Made by a program: the position numbers and the translations under genes
Notes under the pieces: generated by a model
Database searches by the model: none
Told to the model about the DNA's origin: nothing
What the model saw: only the letters and a program-made list of their open reading frames with translations
Assembly: GCF_018131075.1 (NCBI RefSeq)
Contig: NZ_JAFCLS010000002.1
Coordinates: forward strand, 248,001 to 312,000
Reading direction: 5' to 3'
DNA: 64,000 nt
DNA from: Bradyrhizobium sp. JYMT SZCCT0428
GTDB taxonomy: Bacteria > Pseudomonadota > Alphaproteobacteria > Rhizobiales > Xanthobacteraceae
Shown: in pieces, positions 9,215 through 18,497 of the stretch
How positions within the stretch are numbered: position 1 is the first letter of the stretch
Layout of the letters: the number at the start of each line of letters is the position of its first letter

Positions 9215-9291
9215 CGGTACCGGCTGCAGATGCAGTCGTTGATGCTCGCTTAGAGAACGAGCATGAAAACTGAATAGAAGGAAGATTGGAC

Positions 9292-9825
9292 GTGTCAACA
9301 AGCCAACGACCAAGCCGGCCGATTACCGATGAACTGCGTCAAACGGTGGTTGATGATCTACCGGAGGTCTCGCTCATCCAAAACGAAGACCTGCACAACA
9401 AAGTCGTCGAGGCATGGGCCTATGCACTTGCCGAAAGCAGCTTTGATCGCATCACGAGCCTGCCGGCCGAAGGAAATCCCGGCGTTTTCCGTATGAAACG
9501 CGGGACTCAGGCCGACCATCTCAGGGGAGTGACGCGAGTCGCGATGGCGATTGCGGCCGAATTCCAGACAGCATTTCCCGAAACCGACATAGACCGCGAC
9601 GTGGTCATTGCGGGCGGACTTGTTCACGACCCCCGAGGCGCCCGCGAAACAGACATGGATGCCGTAGACCGGGTGCCGAAGCGACGGCAAACCTGCGCGC
9701 GAAGGATCGCCGGTCCATTTGTCCCGATTGACGGGATCAAACTCCCAGGGCAGAAGCTTCGCCAGATTGAAACGGCGCTTAATATGAGCCAGTTCCTGTT
9801 ATCCACTAGCTCCAATCGCTCGTAA
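9292..9825 (+). pseudogene. HD-domain hydrolase gene disrupted by an internal inversion
   Basis: The gene starts at GTG 9292 behind GGAAG and reads as an HD-superfamily phosphohydrolase: NPGVFRMKRGTQADHLRG supplies the first His and VVIAGGLVHD the HD pair. After that HD (base 9630) the plus-strand product no longer resembles the family. The missing middle part is present on the opposite strand: 9765 to about 9640 read leftward gives LAKLLPWEFDPVNRDKW, then TGDPSRAGLPSLRHP and VYGIHVCF, which is what should follow HD. About 135 bp therefore appear inverted, and the expected C-terminal part is absent. The product is very likely non-functional. It follows the Bug genes and ends in a terminator. 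Confidence 0.65.
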
Positions 9826-9850
9826 GGCCGCCTCACTTGGCGGCCTTTTT
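9824..9850 (+). terminator. rho-independent terminator
   Basis: AAGGCCGCC and GGCGGCC pair around the loop TCACTT, and the stem runs directly into TTTTT. The stem overlaps the stop codon of the HD gene and closes the rightward LysR-target operon that starts at 6084. Confidence 0.9.
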
Positions 9851-9921
9851 ATTTCGGGCGAATGTCATTCTAGGTTCAAAAAGTCATTTTAATTGTAATG
9901 TTTTTGTCATGGGGTAAAATT

Positions 9922-10128
9922 GTGAGTGAGGTGCAAGAATTTAGACTTGCCGTCGGCGCTCGCTTCAAGATGAGCGAACTCGGAGCCACTCGATTGCGAA
10001 CCCTGGCCGGCAAGACAGGGATCGTTGTCGAGGTTTCCCATCGCAATACGGGCGTCACCGTGTTGTTCGATGGCGCTGAAAGACCGAGTTGCCTGCACAG
10101 AGATTTTATCACCCCGATCTCCCGGTAA
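9922..10128 (+). CDS. small conserved hypothetical protein
   Basis: The 68-residue product starts at GTG 9922 with GGGG eight bases upstream; an in-frame ATG-like codon at 9898 is less likely. The pattern FRLAVGARFKMSELGATRL, LAGKTGIVVEV, GVTVLFDG and LHRDFITPI resembles short SH3-like beta-barrel proteins that I associate with Bradyrhizobium genomes. No function is known to me. It is transcribed alone after the terminator at 9824-9850. Confidence 0.6.
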   Translation: MSEVQEFRLAVGARFKMSELGATRLRTLAGKTGIVVEVSHRNTGVTVLFDGAERPSCLHRDFITPISR

Positions 10129-10173
10129 CGCATCGGCCGGCTTGTTGAGACTCGGCCTTAAAAGCACAAGTAA

Positions 10174-10425
10174 ATGACCCGGGATACTCCAGTACTCGCC
10201 GCCAACATGAGCCAACGCGCGGTGATGCAGCATCTCAGTTTGACTGAATGGAAGGTGGTGGCTCACCTACCTGTGCCGGCTGGCCCTGGTATGCTCGATC
10301 GGATACGGGGCCATGGTTGGATAGAACTTCGCGGAATGCAACCGCGAACCGAGATCCAATTGACCGAGTTGGGAAAGGCAGCAATGCGCGCCCCTGTTGT
10401 ACTGAAGGCGAAGCCCAAACCCTGA
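10174..10425 (+). CDS. small conserved hypothetical protein
   Basis: The 83-residue frame starts at 10174, although ATG 10207 (MSQRAVMQHLSLTEW) is also plausible. It has a helix-turn-helix-like centre (LTEWKVVAHLP then MLDRIRGHGWIELRG) and ends LTELGKAAMRAPV, a tail that I associate with short rhizobial proteins of unknown role. A hairpin follows directly at 10429-10462. Confidence 0.45.
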   Translation: MTRDTPVLAANMSQRAVMQHLSLTEWKVVAHLPVPAGPGMLDRIRGHGWIELRGMQPRTEIQLTELGKAAMRAPVVLKAKPKP

Positions 10426-10428
10426 TCC

Positions 10429-10462
10429 AGCGATTTGCCAAGCCCCCTCGGGGCGGCTTTCG
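10429..10462 (+). terminator. hairpin of repeated terminator-like element, copy 1
   Basis: AGCGATTTGCCAAGCCCC is followed by CTCGGGGCGGCTTTCG, in which AAGCCCC can pair with GGGG...CTT. The same block recurs at 10691-10720 with a tighter stem. It lies just after the stop of the 10174 gene, so it may end transcription although the T-run is short. Confidence 0.5.
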
Positions 10463-10690
10463 GGCACCCTGATGCGCTAGGACAAGGACACAATAATCAC
10501 AACGAGCGCCACTCCGGCCAGCGCCAGCGAGGCATATCCAGCGATGTCGATCCAATCTCGGTCCTGGGGCATGCTCGGAATGCTGATCCCATAAGAATCC
10601 GTAATCTTTGACTTAGATCAATCAGGCCGGCCCATTGCCGCTTTTTCCCGAAATTCGCAAAGTGGGGTTCGGAACCCGATAATCTGAGCA

Positions 10691-10720
10691 AGCGATTTGC
10701 CAAGCCCCTCGGGGCTTTCG
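10691..10720 (+). terminator. hairpin of repeated terminator-like element, copy 2
   Basis: This is a near copy of 10429-10462. AAGCCCC pairs with GGGGCTT around a TC loop and ends in TTTCG. It lies in the gap between the small genes at 10174 and 10780, with no obvious gene directly upstream. The two copies suggest duplication of a small-gene-plus-hairpin cassette. Confidence 0.45.
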
Positions 10721-10779
10721 CGCGCGCTCGGGTTGCGTTAGCTTGACACCGTGCCGTACAAATTTACGCCGGTGACGCG

Positions 10780-10974
10780 ATGAAGACAGCAGACCAATAT
10801 CGCGCAAATGCTGACAACTGCGCTGTGATGGCGGAAGCGGCTGAAACTGAACCAAAAAAGAAACGCTTTAAGAGAATGGAAGCTGCCTGGCGAGCGCTGG
10901 CAGAAGAGCAGGATTGGCTAGACGGCAAATCGCGAGCCGATCCGGCCGGTGGGCTGAAGGCGAAGAACAAATGA
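10780..10974 (+). CDS. small conserved hypothetical protein
   Basis: This 64-residue charged, mainly helical protein begins MKTADQYRANADNCA and continues RFKRMEAAWRALAEEQDWLDG. Proteins with exactly this layout are common unannotated genes in Bradyrhizobium and relatives. There is no signal peptide or membrane segment. No function is known to me. Confidence 0.6.
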   Translation: MKTADQYRANADNCAVMAEAAETEPKKKRFKRMEAAWRALAEEQDWLDGKSRADPAGGLKAKNK

Positions 10975-11939
10975 TAACCCGGCGGGCGCCATACAAAACG
11001 CGCCGCTAGACGGAAACCGAACTGGCTGCATTACGTTCAATGGCTCAGGCCGGAAAAGACGCCCGCAGCATAGGCAAAGAGCTTCGCAGATCTTTTATGG
11101 GCGTCCAAGCCAAGGCGAAGAAACTGAACCTTGTCTTGCCGCGCATGAGGGCATCATCATGATCGCGACGTCGCCGGCTTGTTAGCCGGGATGATCCACG
11201 CTTTGCTATACGTGCCGCTTTTGGGGGTGAATCGGAAGCGCGACAACCCCGCTCGGCCAAACACAGCCGCTTCTACTAGACACCATTGCGATGCGATTGT
11301 CTTGTCGCCTCCCGTATACGGAACTCACATTAAAAACTAGTGCAAGCCCGGACCCAAGCCCCGTGAGGGGCAGGACCGCTTTGGGTCAAACTGAGACCTC
11401 AATCCGCCAGTGCGGCATGTCCGTTCTACCCCCAGGAGCAGACATTCCTCCGACCGGCAGCTTTGCGCCAATAGCAGCCAGTTGAGCTGGCGCGCAACCT
11501 TGCCGAGTTAGACGAGGCAACGATCGGATATGCCCTTCCTGACGCGATTAGCACAAGCGAACTCAAGAGGGTTTATTGCCGAAAGGAGCTGAGGGCGCGA
11601 TATGGAACGTCCCTCCTCGCGGTGAGCTCCGCAGGTCCGCGAGATTAAGGATTTTACGCGATAGTCGCCCTCGTCGAACGACAGGTTGAGTAGCCGGCGA
11701 CGCCCTCGAACTGGCGGCGCGCATTTCGAAACACTGGCCTCCGATTAGACTGTCTGGCGAACCTCCTCTGAAGTCTGAAAGGGCTCGCGATGAAGGCGTT
11801 CAGTACGAGGCTGAATCAGCGCAAACTGCCGAACATCATTGCATTTCGGCATTGGTGTCTTCGGAACCGCGACCGAACGGCAAACAATGCCGCACAAATG
11901 CGCGAAAATGATCCGATGACGCCCATTGGAAGCTGATGC
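10975..11939. other. gene-poor stretch
   Basis: I see no gene that I can support in this ~960-bp stretch. Short open frames exist on both strands but none has a family motif together with a ribosome-binding site. It contains the repeat relic described at 11355-11480. Confidence 0.6.
11355..11480. repeat. relic of a dispersed alphaproteobacterial repeat
   Basis: The CTTTGGGTCAAACTGAGACC block followed by CATGTCCGTTCTACCCCC and AGCAGACATTCCTCCGACCG resembles an interspersed element found many times in Bradyrhizobium-type genomes, where it yields spurious peptides such as MSVLPPGADI. Identification is from memory of that pattern only. Confidence 0.4.
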
Positions 11940-13363
11940 ATGTCTCAGTCAGTACACGTTCAAGCCTTTCGCGACCTGCTGGACGGCCGGGGCGTCGTAG
12001 ACGACCCAGAGCAGATCGCCACCTACACAACCGATCAACGCCAGCTCTTCACTGGCTCGACGTTCGCCGTGCTGAAGCCCGCGACGACGAAGCAGGTTGC
12101 CGACATCGTGCGGCTGGCGGCGCAACAGGGCATCGGACTCGTTCCGCAGGGCGGCAACACCAGCTACTGCGGCGGCGCGACGCCGGACGCCTCTGGACGG
12201 CAGATCATCGTCAGCCTCGATCGGATGGACAGGATCCGCGAAGTCGATCCCGTCTCCATGAGCATCTCTGTCGACGCCGGCGCCATCCTGAAGAACGTAC
12301 AGGATGCCGCGGCGACCGCCGGACTTCTGTTGCCGCTCAGCCTCGGCGCGGAAGGCAGTTGCCGGATCGGCGGCAACATCGGAACGAACGCCGGCGGACT
12401 GTCCGTCGTCAGATACGGGATGACTCGCGACCTGCTTCTCGGGATCGAGGCAGTTCTGTCGGACGGCACGGTGGTTTCGGACATGCGCAAACTACGGAAG
12501 AATAATACAGGCTACGATATCAAACAGTGCTTCGTTGGAAGCGAGGGAACTCTTGGCATCGTCACGGGCGCTGTGATGCGCCTCGCACCCTTACCGATCC
12601 GCCGCGCGACCGCCTGGCTGAAGCTCGCGACGGACGCCCCGCTCGCCGAGTTGCTCGCCCTGATACGTCGCGAATCCGCGGACCTGCTCACCACGTTCGA
12701 ATTCATGACGGCCCGATCGATCGTGCTCGCGAACGAAGCGATGACTAACACGCCCTCCGTCCACGCTGGCCCCGGCGGCACCGTACTCGCCGAGCTCGCC
12801 TCTTCCTCGCGTCATCTCGATCTTGACGGACTGATGGAAGCCGTTCTGGCCGAAGCAATCGAGTCCGGATGGATCGAGGACGCCTTCCTGGCGCAGAGCG
12901 GATCGCAGCGGACCGCGATGTGGGAGGTACGCGAGAACATCCCGGAGGGCGAGAAGCGCCGGAACGGATCGGTCAAGCATGACATTTCCGTACCGCTTTC
13001 CTCCATTCAGCGTTTTCTGGATTTAGCCGGCTCGCAGGTACGGTCGTATGACGCGGATCTTGAGCTGTCCGTCTATGGACACGTAGGCGATGGCAATCTG
13101 CATTACAACGTGCTGGTGCCTCCCGACGTCGAACGGATAGAGTTCACCAACCGGATCGAAGCCTGTCGCTGCAACTCTACGACACGGCCGCGGCGCTCGG
13201 CGGCACGTTTAGCGCGGAGCACGGCGTCGGTCGGTTCAAGAAGCATCTTCTGGAGCGATACGGCGACGTCGGCCGCCTCGCTGCGATGCGCCGTATCAAG
13301 ACCGCCTTTGATCCATCGGACATCATGAACGCCGGCGCGATCGTTCGCCCGTTGGGGAAGTAA
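11940..13363 (+). pseudogene. FAD-binding oxidase (GlcD / D-2-hydroxyacid dehydrogenase type), frameshifted near the 3' end
   Basis: From ATG 11940 the frame gives a VAO/PCMH FAD-linked oxidase: GIGLVPQGGNTSYCGGA is the FAD-binding loop, GGNIGTNAGG follows, and GHVGDGNLHYNV marks the C-terminal substrate domain. Near 13163-13170 the frame breaks after RIEAC. The expected ending (LQLYDTAAALGG, FSAEHGVGRFKKHLL, FDPSDIMNAGAIV) continues in a different frame to the TAA at 13361-13363. Joined, the protein is ~474 residues, normal for D-lactate, glycolate or D-2-hydroxyglutarate dehydrogenases. HGVG carries the conserved metal/substrate His, so only the single shift disables it. It converges with the amine operon. 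Confidence 0.88.
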
Positions 13364-13442
13364 TCCGCCTCTTGAACCATCGGGCCTCGAAGGCCGATTC
13401 ATGCAAGGTGAGGCGGATTGAGTCGCTTCTCGAGATGGCGTT

Positions 13443-14900
13443 TCATCGATAAAATCCGAGAACGGCTTTGGTCTCGAGATATTCCTCCATGCCCTCGTGG
13501 CCGTATTCGCGACCGTTGCCGGAACGCTTGTATCCGCCAAAAGGTGCGTTCGGGTCCCAGTCGGGGTAGTTGAGATGGACTTGACCCGACCGGATCTGCC
13601 CGGCGACCGTCCGCACCGTCTCGATATCCGTGCCTTGCACGTGGGCACCGAGGCCGTAGACCGTGTCGTTGGCGATCTCGACCGCCTCGTCGATCGTATC
13701 GTAGGGAATGATCGACAGCACCGGGCCGAAGATCTCCTCGTGCGCAATCCTCATGTCGCGACGGACGTTCGAGAAGATCGTCGGCCGCGCATAGAGGCCG
13801 ACCTGAAGGTCGTTGGGCCGCCCCGGCCCGCCAATGACAAGCTTGGCGTCTTCCTCCAGACCGACGCCGATCATGGCCTGGATACGCTCGAACTGCGGCC
13901 GGTTGGCGATCGGACCATGGGTCGTGCTTTCCGCAAGCGGATTGCCGACCACCAGTTCGGAAGCGGCCGCCGCAGCCAGAACTTCGACCTTCGCCATCTG
14001 CGAGCGGGAGACAAGCATGCGCGTCGGTGCGCTGCAGGATTGCCCGAGATTGCGGAACGCGGCGCCGACGCCAAGCGGAACCGCCCGGCTCAGATCGGCA
14101 TCCGGAAGAATGATGTTCGGTGACTTGCCGCCGAGTTCCTGGGAGACGCGCTTGACGGTGACTGCCGCCGCTTGCGCTACGAGAACTCCAGCACGGGTCG
14201 AGCCCGTGATCGAGATCATGTCCACCTGCGGATGCGACGCCAGACCGGTCCCCACGACCGGACCTGTCCCGTTGACGAGGTTGAATACGCCGGGCGGACA
14301 ACCGGCATCGTCCATCACCTCGGCGAACAGCAAGGCGCTCAGGGGCGACAATTCGCTTGGCTTCAACACCACGGTGCAGCCCGCCGCGAGCGCCGGACCG
14401 ACCTTGGCTGTGATCTGGTAGAGAGGCCAGTTCCAAGGGGTGATCAGGCCGCAGACGCCGATCGCCTCGCGCATGATCGCGGTGTTGCCGCGCGGGCTGA
14501 TGAACGAATAGGTTGCGAGATTGTCACGCGCGACGCGGATATGTTCGGCGGCCAACGGCACCTGGGCGCGGCGCGCGTACGTTATGGCGGCCCCCATCTC
14601 GACCGTGATAGCCTGCGCGAACAATTCCAGCCGATCGAGCAGCAAACCATGGACTCGATCGAGCAGCGCCGCCCTCCCAGCAGCTGGCGTGCGGGACCAG
14701 CCGGCGAAGGCTTGTCTGGCGGCGGCGACCGCGTACTCGACATCCTCGTCATTGCCGAGCGCGACCTCGACGATGGGCTGTTCGGTCGCCGGGTTAATGA
14801 CGACCGCCGTCGCCGATCCAATCGGCTTTCGCCATTCTCCGTCGATGTAGAATTTTCCGAGGAAGCCGGCTTCCGTCAGGTGTCGAACGGCCGAGGTCAT
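13443..14900 (-). CDS. NAD(P)-dependent aldehyde dehydrogenase
   Basis: This 485-residue ALDH-superfamily enzyme oxidises an aldehyde to the acid. The ATG at 14898-14900 overlaps the upstream stop in an ATGA, so the two genes are translationally coupled. Motifs seen are ITPWNWPLYQITAKVGPAL, the general-base ELGGKSPNI, the nucleophile NLGQSCSAPTR and EIFGPVLSI. The upstream FAD oxidoreductase would generate an aldehyde or imine that this enzyme can oxidise. It is the last gene of the long leftward unit beginning near 25.4 kb. Confidence 0.9.
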   Translation of the reverse strand: MTSAVRHLTEAGFLGKFYIDGEWRKPIGSATAVVINPATEQPIVEVALGNDEDVEYAVAAARQAFAGWSRTPAAGRAALLDRVHGLLLDRLELFAQAITVEMGAAITYARRAQVPLAAEHIRVARDNLATYSFISPRGNTAIMREAIGVCGLITPWNWPLYQITAKVGPALAAGCTVVLKPSELSPLSALLFAEVMDDAGCPPGVFNLVNGTGPVVGTGLASHPQVDMISITGSTRAGVLVAQAAAVTVKRVSQELGGKSPNIILPDADLSRAVPLGVGAAFRNLGQSCSAPTRMLVSRSQMAKVEVLAAAAASELVVGNPLAESTTHGPIANRPQFERIQAMIGVGLEEDAKLVIGGPGRPNDLQVGLYARPTIFSNVRRDMRIAHEEIFGPVLSIIPYDTIDEAVEIANDTVYGLGAHVQGTDIETVRTVAGQIRSGQVHLNYPDWDPNAPFGGYKRSGNGREYGHEGMEEYLETKAVLGFYR

Positions 14901-16174
14901 TGGAAACGATCCTTGATGCGGTAATAGGCGCCGACCAGCGGAAGGAACCAGGGAGGACCGAGATGACCCGGAATGGCGGGCCAGGCGAAGTCCTTCCAGG
15001 GATTGAGCTCGGTGCGCCCGTCCATGACTTCCGCCATGATCGTCCCCATCAGGGTCGACATCTGGGTGCCGTGGCCGCTGTAGCCCATGGAATAGTAGAT
15101 GCCGTTGCGTTCGCCGGCGCGTGGCAGCCGGTCGCGCGTCATGTCGACCATGCCGCCCCAGCAATAGTCGATGCGCACGGTGCGAAGCTCGGGAAAGACG
15201 TCGTGCAGCGCAGCCTGCAGGATCGCGCCACTCTTCTCGTCTGAGGCCGGGTTGGAGATGGCGAAACGGGCGCGGCCGCCGAACAGCAGCCGGTTGTCAG
15301 GCGTGGTTCGGAAGTAGTTGACCAGGTTCTTCGTATCGACCGCCATTCGGCGGCGCGGTAGGAGCCGGTCCAGCGTCGCTATCGGCAAGGGCTCGGTGAC
15401 GATCAGGAAGGCGCCGACCGGCACGATCCGGCGTCGAATCCAACCCAGCGGCCCCGTATGCGAGGTGCCGCTCGCCAACAGAACCTGCGAGGCCCGAAGC
15501 CGGCCCTTGGGTGTTTCGATCTCGTGGCCTCCGCCGGCGGCGGGTCGCAGGCCCGTCATCGGCGTATGCTCGTGGATTTCGACGCCGCGCCGCGCCGCCG
15601 CTTCCGCAAGGCCGCGGACGAAGCGCCCAACGTGCATGCCGGCGCTCTTGCGGTAGATCAGCCCGCCGTAATAGCGCTCCGATCCCACTTCGCCGGCCAG
15701 ATCGGCGCGGCTCACCATCGTCGTGTCGGGATCAACATTGGCGGCGAGCAATTCCTGGCTGCGCGCCAGCTTGTCATAGTGCTCAGGTTTGGCCGCGAGC
15801 TTGATCTTGCCGGTGCGCGCGAAGCTGCAGTCGATCTTCTCTTCCGCCACCAGGCGCTCGACCGTATCGACCCCGGCGTCGAACGCCCGGTAGAGCCGAT
15901 CGGCGACTTCCTTACCAAGCCTGGCCGAGAGTGTGCCGTAGTCCTGGGCAAACCCGTTGTTGCACATGCCGCCATTCCGGCCGGATGCCGCGTGCCCGAT
16001 CGTCTCAGCTTCGAGGAGCACGACGCGCGCGCCCTTCTTGGCCAGAGCCAGCGCGGCCGAAGAACCGGTCAAGCCACCGCCGATCACCGCAACGTCGCAG
16101 TTGCCTTGCACCGGTCCTGCGGTGGCGCTCCCGAATGGATTCGATGTGTCTAGCCAATAGGATGTGAGCTTCAT
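14897..16174 (-). CDS. FAD-dependent oxidoreductase (DAO/DadA family)
   Basis: This 425-residue protein starts at ATG 16174 with GGAG five bases upstream. The dinucleotide-binding VAVIGGGLTGSSAALALAKK lies at about residues 28-47 and is followed by ASGRNGGMCNNG, typical of gamma-glutamylputrescine or D-amino-acid oxidases. The C-terminal YSMGYSGHGTQMS closes the FAD site. Such enzymes oxidise a C-N bond to give an imine or aldehyde plus ammonia. It is coupled to the aldehyde dehydrogenase downstream. A paralogue at 18498-19808 lies in the same unit, so two successive deaminations or two subunits are possible. Confidence 0.9.
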   Translation of the reverse strand: MKLTSYWLDTSNPFGSATAGPVQGNCDVAVIGGGLTGSSAALALAKKGARVVLLEAETIGHAASGRNGGMCNNGFAQDYGTLSARLGKEVADRLYRAFDAGVDTVERLVAEEKIDCSFARTGKIKLAAKPEHYDKLARSQELLAANVDPDTTMVSRADLAGEVGSERYYGGLIYRKSAGMHVGRFVRGLAEAAARRGVEIHEHTPMTGLRPAAGGGHEIETPKGRLRASQVLLASGTSHTGPLGWIRRRIVPVGAFLIVTEPLPIATLDRLLPRRRMAVDTKNLVNYFRTTPDNRLLFGGRARFAISNPASDEKSGAILQAALHDVFPELRTVRIDYCWGGMVDMTRDRLPRAGERNGIYYSMGYSGHGTQMSTLMGTIMAEVMDGRTELNPWKDFAWPAIPGHLGPPWFLPLVGAYYRIKDRFQ

Positions 16175-16245
16175 ACCGACTCCGGAATTCGCTATCTGAA
16201 TGCTGGGCATGCGCAAATCGTGACGGCGCAACTCTGTTTGAGAAC

Positions 16246-17430
16246 CTACCAGCCGCGCATTCGCGGCCACGGAGCTTCGATTGCGTCGCTTCCCGCGGAA
16301 ACAACATTGTACAGCTCGTGCTGTGACACCGTCGCGCAGGCGTGATTGGGCAGGATCCTGACCTTCGTGCCAATCGGCAGATCCGGCAGGATTGCAGTCG
16401 ATCCGGATCTAATGGCGAGGATGCCATGCTCCTGGCTCGCCTGCGCGACGATCAGATCCGGATAGAGTTTGCCGGACAGATCGCAGACGAGACCGTAACC
16501 CTGCTCGATCCGCTGCGCCGCGGTACCGCGATCACGCGACAGCGCCATCCAGCCCGCATCGACCAAAATCCAGCCCTTCTCCGGCTTCGTTCCGATGACG
16601 GTGGTGAGAACCGAGATCGCGATGTCGTCAGTGGTGCAGACACCGACACCGTGCATCACCAGATCGAAGAACATGTACACACCGGCCCGCATCTCCGTGA
16701 CGCCGGTCAGGTCTTCGCCGAAATGGGCGGTCGGCGTCGAACCGACGCTCACGACTGAACATTCATGCCCCGCCGCCCGCAACGTCTCCGCGGCGGCCAC
16801 AGCCACGGCCCTTTCGTTCTCTGCAGCCGCGACAAGGGCGTCGGGCGTGTAGAGGCTGTAGGATTCGCCGGCATGGGTGAGAATGCCCGCGAGCTTGACG
16901 CCGGCCTCGGCCAACGCGGCTGCGACGGCGATGAGCCTGGGATCGGCGGCGGTCAGACCGCCGCGGTGGCCGTCGCAGTCGATCTCGATGAAGGCGGATG
17001 GTGTCACAGCCGCGGCGCGGCCAGCCTCGCCCAGGATCTTCGCCTGTTCGGACGAATCGAGCAGCACCTTGAGGTCGACGCCGGCTTTCCGGAGACGCAT
17101 CGCCCTCTCAGCGGTGTGCGGTGCCACGCCTACGGCATAAGTCATGTCACGGAAACCGTAACTCGCGAAATACTCCGCCTCCGCCAAGGTGGAGACGGTG
17201 ATCGGCCCGGGCCCGGACGGACAGGCGCGCCGGGCGACTTCGATGGATTTCGCCGTCTTCATATGGGGCCGCAGCACGACGCCTCGCGCGGCCATACGGG
17301 AGGACAGACGGGCGAGATTGCGATCCAGCCGGTCCTTGTCGAGCATGAGGGCCGGCGTCGCCAGCGCGCCGACCGTCGCGGCCGCCTCGCCGGATCCAGC
17401 GTTCGGGATATGCATCTCTACGCGCGGCAT
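16246..17430 (-). CDS. alanine-racemase-fold PLP enzyme (D-threonine aldolase / D-serine dehydratase-like)
   Basis: The 394-residue product starts at ATG 17430 with AGGAG eight bases before it, 11 bp after the upstream stop. It has the fold-III PLP barrel start (TPALMLDKDRLDRNLAR) with the lysine in RPHMKTAKS, and the C-terminal beta domain with PNHACATV, whose His and Cys ligate Zn or Mn in D-serine dehydratase and D-threonine aldolase. Those enzymes cleave or dehydrate beta-hydroxy D-amino acids. Together with the two DadA-like oxidases this supports D-amino-acid catabolism. The exact reaction is not resolved. Confidence 0.85.
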   Translation of the reverse strand: MPRVEMHIPNAGSGEAAATVGALATPALMLDKDRLDRNLARLSSRMAARGVVLRPHMKTAKSIEVARRACPSGPGPITVSTLAEAEYFASYGFRDMTYAVGVAPHTAERAMRLRKAGVDLKVLLDSSEQAKILGEAGRAAAVTPSAFIEIDCDGHRGGLTAADPRLIAVAAALAEAGVKLAGILTHAGESYSLYTPDALVAAAENERAVAVAAAETLRAAGHECSVVSVGSTPTAHFGEDLTGVTEMRAGVYMFFDLVMHGVGVCTTDDIAISVLTTVIGTKPEKGWILVDAGWMALSRDRGTAAQRIEQGYGLVCDLSGKLYPDLIVAQASQEHGILAIRSGSTAILPDLPIGTKVRILPNHACATVSQHELYNVVSAGSDAIEAPWPRMRGW

Positions 17431-17441
17431 CCCGATGTCTC

Positions 17442-18314
17442 CTAGCCGAATGACTGGTTGGCGAGCGCGAACGTGCGCGCCGGCCCGGTCGATGGCATCC
17501 GTGTCCCAAGGACCATGGTGGTGGCGTCGCCGACCTGCTGCAGCCCGATGTCTTCGAGCCACTCCCCGAGTTGCGAGGTGGTAGAGGTATCGACCCGAAC
17601 GAAGACACTCCCGAGCGGCGCGAGCGCGGCCTCGATCAATGCGCGTGCATCGGTCGGGCTTTCGGCGACCACAGGACCGATGACATGCCCACGGCCGAAG
17701 AGACGGGAAATGGCGTAGCCGCGGGGTATGCCGTCACGCAAGAGGACATAGCCGTCGCCGACCTCGATCAGCCGGCTCAGCATCTCGCTCCTCGTCCAGC
17801 CGGTGGCCTCGTGATCGAGACCCACGATCGCCCCGAAGTCCGATGGAACCATCGTTCTAACGTCTCCGAGCGGCGGCATGTCACGGCGCCGGCTGGGAAT
17901 GCCGTGATGCTGGTGCAGCATGCCGATGCTGGCGAAGCCACGGCGTGCGTAAAGCGCAAGGCCTTCGGCTGTCGAATTCAGCGTGATGATCCGTGGTCGT
18001 GCCGCCGCGAGCAGCGCGTCCATCAGCTGGGCCCCGTAACCGCGTCCCTGAACGGCTTTCGAGACGATGATCATTCCGGCGGAAGCATGGGTGTCGCCGT
18101 AAGGCCACCAGAGCGCGGTCCCCACCACCGCACCTGTACTCGTCACCACGAATCCGCGGCCAAGCTGCAGCGCAAATTCCCAATCCTTGAGCAGGTACGG
18201 CCAAGACATCTCCTGCGAGAGCTTCAAGGCACCTTCCAGATGCGATCTCGCGAAAGGGACCAGGGCCACGTCTTCATTCTCGCGATCTCCGGCCTGGGTA
18301 GTTGCGGTTGCCAT
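17442..18314 (-). CDS. tandem GNAT-family N-acetyltransferase
   Basis: The 290-residue protein starts at ATG 18314. The N-terminal GNAT domain shows GMIIVSKAVQGRGYGAQLMDALL with the acetyl-CoA loop QGRGYG and LNSTAEGLALYARRGF. The C-terminal half (RGYAISRLFGRGHVIGPVVA) is the second acetyltransferase-like domain. The same two-domain architecture is encoded at 34621-35499, and the two proteins share RGHVIGP, so they are paralogues. In this operon it may acetylate an amine intermediate. The ribosome-binding site is weak. Confidence 0.85.
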   Translation of the reverse strand: MATATTQAGDRENEDVALVPFARSHLEGALKLSQEMSWPYLLKDWEFALQLGRGFVVTSTGAVVGTALWWPYGDTHASAGMIIVSKAVQGRGYGAQLMDALLAAARPRIITLNSTAEGLALYARRGFASIGMLHQHHGIPSRRRDMPPLGDVRTMVPSDFGAIVGLDHEATGWTRSEMLSRLIEVGDGYVLLRDGIPRGYAISRLFGRGHVIGPVVAESPTDARALIEAALAPLGSVFVRVDTSTTSQLGEWLEDIGLQQVGDATTMVLGTRMPSTGPARTFALANQSFG

Positions 18315-18497
18315 GATGCGTCGACGTCTCTTGCTTGGGTTGCCGGACAATCGCCAGTGCCTGACGCGGCGAGATCCATTTGACGATGCTCACACGAGCT
18401 GCAGCGTATCTTGGGTCCTACAGCATTACGCAACCAGACTGAAGCAAAGTTCGGCAGAGGATTTCATTGATGATGCATCAGAACAGACGATGTGCCG

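Noticed and set aside
9850..10980. Integron-like array because of repeated hairpins between small genes
   Set aside because: Only two hairpin copies exist, they lack the inverse-core GTTRRRY signature of attC sites, and no integrase is present.
11291..11485. 64-residue rightward frame ending in the MSVLPPGADI region
   Set aside because: The peptide is the typical spurious translation of a dispersed alphaproteobacterial repeat, so I list the repeat instead of a gene.
13443..15164. Extended 573-residue aldehyde dehydrogenase start at 15164
   Set aside because: The extra N-terminal residues are a shadow of the FAD oxidoreductase gene; ATG 14900 with an ATGA overlap gives the normal ALDH length.
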